Shown piece after piece: positions 61,751 to 64,000 of a stretch of DNA of 64,000 bases. Numbering within the stretch: position 1 is the first letter of the stretch; every line of letters begins with the position of its first letter. The translations under genes were made by a program, and so were the position numbers. Source of the DNA: Gluconobacter frateurii (lineage in GTDB: Bacteria > Pseudomonadota > Alphaproteobacteria > Acetobacterales > Acetobacteraceae). The stretch is taken from contig NZ_BEWN01000001.1 of the NCBI RefSeq assembly GCF_002723955.1, positions 992,001-1,056,000 of the forward strand, in the 5' to 3' direction. The notes beneath the pieces are model-generated. The model was not told where the DNA came from. It saw only the letters and a program-made list of their open reading frames with translations, and searched no databases.

Positions 61751-62651
61751 GAACGACCAGCTTGCCCGTGACGCTTCCGAATTGGCTTGTTTCCTGTGCC
61801 TGCCTGACCTGGTCGAGAGAGAAAGTCTTTTCGATGTGCAGCGTGAATGCGCCGCTTTCGCAGAGTTGCGCCATTGTGGTGAACAGGCGCGCAGGATCGA
61901 CGGGCGGCCCGTGCGAAAACTTCGCGCCATATTCCTCGGCCGAGAAGTCGGCGACCGAGAGGACATGAGAAGCGTCGCCAACGATGGTAATCAGCTCCGG
62001 GACGATCCCTGAGCCGGCAACGTCGATGGCGGCGTCTATCCCAAACGGTGCTAGCGCGCGAACACGCTCGGCAAGACCTTCGCCATAGGTGGTGGGGATC
62101 GCGCCGAGGCTGGCAAGATACTCCTGCTTGCCCGCGCTCGCCGTGCCGATCACGGTGATGCCGCGCAGTCCCGCGAGCTGAAGTATGGCCGTGCCGACAC
62201 CACCCGCGGCGCCACTCACCAGCAGGGTTTGATTCTCTTGGATGCCGACCTGATCGAGCGCGCGCGTCGCGGTGTCGGAGATGACGGGGAGACCCGCCGC
62301 AACTTCGAAGGAGATCACGTCCGGTTTCCGCGCCCAATGCGTCAGGATCGCCTGTTCAGCCATCATGGCATTGCCGAAACCAAACACGGCATCGCCGATC
62401 GCTACGTCCGTGACGCCTGGACCGACTTCGGTCACAACTCCTGACCCTTCCACGCCGAGGCCAGCAGGGAAGTGGACCTTCTCGAACGCACGATATTGCC
62501 CTTCGCGCCGCTTCCAGTCCGACGGGTTCACGCCGGCGGCATGGACCTTGATCCGGATTTCGCCTGGTCCGGGGCGAGGCATATCGACCTTGACCAGGCG
62601 TAGTACGTCCGGGCCACCATATTCATTGAACTCGACTGCCTTCATCTTCAC
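61740..62651 (-). CDS. NADP-dependent MDR oxidoreductase (quinone-reductase-like)
   Basis: A 303-residue medium-chain dehydrogenase/reductase. It opens with VEFNEYGGPDVLRL, has NPSDWKRREG in place of catalytic zinc ligands, and NADP-binding VSGAAGGVGTAILQLA (about 143-158). Zinc-free members reduce quinones or enones. GGAG 7 bases before the ATG at 62651 supports the start. It is coupled to the TetA-type gene by an 11-base overlap; detoxification plus efflux of a quinone-like compound is inferred. Confidence 0.9.
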   Translation of the reverse strand: MKMKAVEFNEYGGPDVLRLVKVDMPRPGPGEIRIKVHAAGVNPSDWKRREGQYRAFEKVHFPAGLGVEGSGVVTEVGPGVTDVAIGDAVFGFGNAMMAEQAILTHWARKPDVISFEVAAGLPVISDTATRALDQVGIQENQTLLVSGAAGGVGTAILQLAGLRGITVIGTASAGKQEYLASLGAIPTTYGEGLAERVRALAPFGIDAAIDVAGSGIVPELITIVGDASHVLSVADFSAEEYGAKFSHGPPVDPARLFTTMAQLCESGAFTLHIEKTFSLDQVRQAQETSQFGSVTGKLVVRVD

Positions 62652-63298
62652 GCTCCATCTGCCGCAGCATTCCAGACTGCGGATGAGGCCATTAGCCGAA
62701 GGCTGCTGGCGAGAGTTTTGGAGACGCTGGCCGGATCATCAGATGATCGACGTGTGCTTGGCTGCCTTATACACGCCGCGTGGCGCTGGCAGCCGCTTTT
62801 CGCGACGACTGATATCTAGCAGCGTCGGGCGGATGCAGCAATGTCCGGTACAGGTCTGTAGGGCGTCAGGAACCAGCTTGTCAGATTGCGGTTTATGCGT
62901 GCGATGAGCGAAAGGCGGCGGTCTGGACTACGCCGCTTTTCCGTGACCGCTGCTGTTCCTGAGTTGATAGCGTTTGTCGAACAGATTGATGACATCCACG
63001 CGCACTTTGATGTCGTGTCCGAGCTTGCGTCTAAAACATGCCCCTGACAGACGATGGTTGCACGCAAGCTCACACGCAGCTCATCTTCAGATGACCATAT
63101 AAAAAAGTAATACTCAAAATATGTATTTCTTATTTGAAAGAATGGGATCTTTGTTGCCTCATCACAACGGAAGCAGGTTGATGAACTTGGCTTTTCGAAG
63201 AATCTGCCGGTTTGCAGAGCTATCGAGGGCAGGTGGTTTCTTCCATATCGGAAGCGATGTGGAGAAATGGTTCTGAGCTGAAAAGAGGGAGGGCGGCC
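62652..63298. other. 647-base gap, no supported gene
   Basis: A minus-strand frame of 166 codons (62816-63316) is open but shows no domain and overlaps the ABC start. A plus-strand frame of about 50 codons (LIAFVEQIDDIHAHFDVVSE, near 62975) looks protein-like but is unrecognised. Confidence 0.4.
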
Positions 63299-64000
63299 AT
63301 GATACGTGATGATCATTTTGAAGTGCCGGACTCCCTGCAGGGCGGTTCAGGTCTGAATGATATGACAGTGAAGGGAGTGACTTCGCTGTCTGCGGGGTCT
63401 GGGGCTGAATGGGCCGCCAAAAGCCGGTCCCTCCGGAAAATTATTTTCCTGGGCAGGATTGCAGGTGCCTTTTTTGTATCGAAAGAATGGAAAAAAGCTT
63501 GGCCGCTTTTGCTGTTCTGCCTGACCATCCAGTTCGGTGCCGTGTATGTTTTTTCTTTAGAGACTGGCATCAACAAGAAGCTGTTTGACGCACTTCAGTA
63601 CAAGAACATCGCCGTCATCCCCCGGTATGCCATCGAATTCGTGGCAGTCGGATCGTTTGTCTACAGCCTGACCTATTTGGGGGTTTACCTCGAAAACGTT
63701 CTGGAGATGCTCTGGCGCAACAGGATTTCGGGACTGATTGCCGAGGAGTGGCTGAGTAACGACAGGTTCTATTTTATCGAGCGGGCCGAGCGCGTTGAGA
63801 ATGCTGACCAGCGTATTGCTGAGGACGTCCGGCTCGTTATCAGCGGCGTGTCCGGCATCTTCATGGGGAGCCTTCGGTCCCTTTACACTATCGTGGTTTT
63901 TACAGCCCTGCTGATCCACCGATCTGTGCCTGTGACGTTTCACCTTTTCGGGCATGAAATCACGACGCGCTACGATATCCTGCTTGCCGCTTATGTGTCT
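63299..64000 (+). CDS. ABC transporter, SbmA/BacA or YddA-like, partial
   Basis: The first 234 codons of a gene that runs off the right edge. The membrane domain is of the ABC_membrane_2 type (WPLLLFCLTIQFGAVYVFSL, TGINKKLFDALQYKN) followed by the conserved WLSNDRFYFIERAE and NADQRIAEDVRLVISG, close to SbmA/BacA and YddA-like peptide transporters. Whether an ATP-binding domain follows cannot be seen. GGAGGG about 6 bases before the ATG at 63299 is a strong ribosome site. Confidence 0.88.
   Translation, partial: MIRDDHFEVPDSLQGGSGLNDMTVKGVTSLSAGSGAEWAAKSRSLRKIIFLGRIAGAFFVSKEWKKAWPLLLFCLTIQFGAVYVFSLETGINKKLFDALQYKNIAVIPRYAIEFVAVGSFVYSLTYLGVYLENVLEMLWRNRISGLIAEEWLSNDRFYFIERAERVENADQRIAEDVRLVISGVSGIFMGSLRSLYTIVVFTALLIHRSVPVTFHLFGHEITTRYDILLAAYVS

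Noticed and set aside
62816-63316. 166-codon minus-strand frame
   Set aside because: No domain, Ser/Arg rich, and it overlaps the strong start of the ABC transporter on the other strand.
1-64000. CRISPR arrays, tRNA or rRNA genes, complete insertion sequences
   Set aside because: No regularly spaced repeats, cloverleaf sequence, rRNA-like stretch or transposase frame was recognised by eye. tRNA detection by eye is weak and a tRNA search program would be needed to exclude them.

Overview
This 64 kb window reads as accessory DNA of an alphaproteobacterium. The style of the proteins and the mix of small redox enzymes fit an acetic acid bacterium (Acetobacteraceae), but no marker gene proves this and the assignment is inference. 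There are no rRNA, tRNA, ribosomal or other core genes, no CRISPR array and no complete insertion sequence. Most genes are single-copy enzymes or pumps, each beside its own transcription factor. I count 20 intact regulators: ten TetR, five LysR, three AraC, one ArsR and one XRE/MmyB type. In 18 cases the regulator is divergently transcribed from its presumed target across about 30-160 bases, often with clear inverted repeats between them.

Left part (1-10.4 kb): a PhzF-like isomerase cut by the window edge; a TetR regulator facing an FAD monooxygenase and an alpha/beta hydrolase; a TetR regulator facing a carotenoid oxygenase that is translationally coupled to a YciB-like membrane protein; an arginase-fold protein; a FosA fosfomycin-thiol transferase; an ArsR regulator facing an ABM monooxygenase/ACT-domain pair; and a flavin-reductase-like protein.

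Middle-left (10.4-31 kb): glutathione transferases, several short-chain dehydrogenases (SDR), a coniferyl-aldehyde-type dehydrogenase, aldo/keto reductases (AKR), two MFS exporters, a membrane protein with an HExxH motif, a BdcA-like SDR in an operon with an SRPBCC protein and another SDR, and an F420-reductase-like NADP-binding protein. Broken genes lie between them.

Middle-right (31-55.4 kb): more regulator/oxidoreductase pairs (SDR, AKR), an MBL-fold hydrolase, a small YCII-like protein with a DUF2000 protein, an MFS transporter, two epoxide-hydrolase-type hydrolases with a TetR regulator that shares an operator with them, a YecD-like isochorismatase, and an SDR with a MoaF-like protein.

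Right part (55.4-64 kb): NhaA Na+/H+ antiporter, a SnoaL-like protein, an AKR, a TetA-type drug pump coupled to a zinc-free MDR oxidoreductase, and the start of a SbmA/BacA-like ABC transporter.

Taken together the region looks like a collection of independently switched modules for sensing and detoxifying or modifying small molecules (aldehydes, quinones, aromatics, antibiotics). At least ten gene remnants show repeated gain and decay. A diverged ~190-base repeat with a 38-base core of 10-base inverted arms occurs in direct orientation at about 38.98 and 57.02 kb and resembles a serine-resolvase site; it may have helped shape the island.
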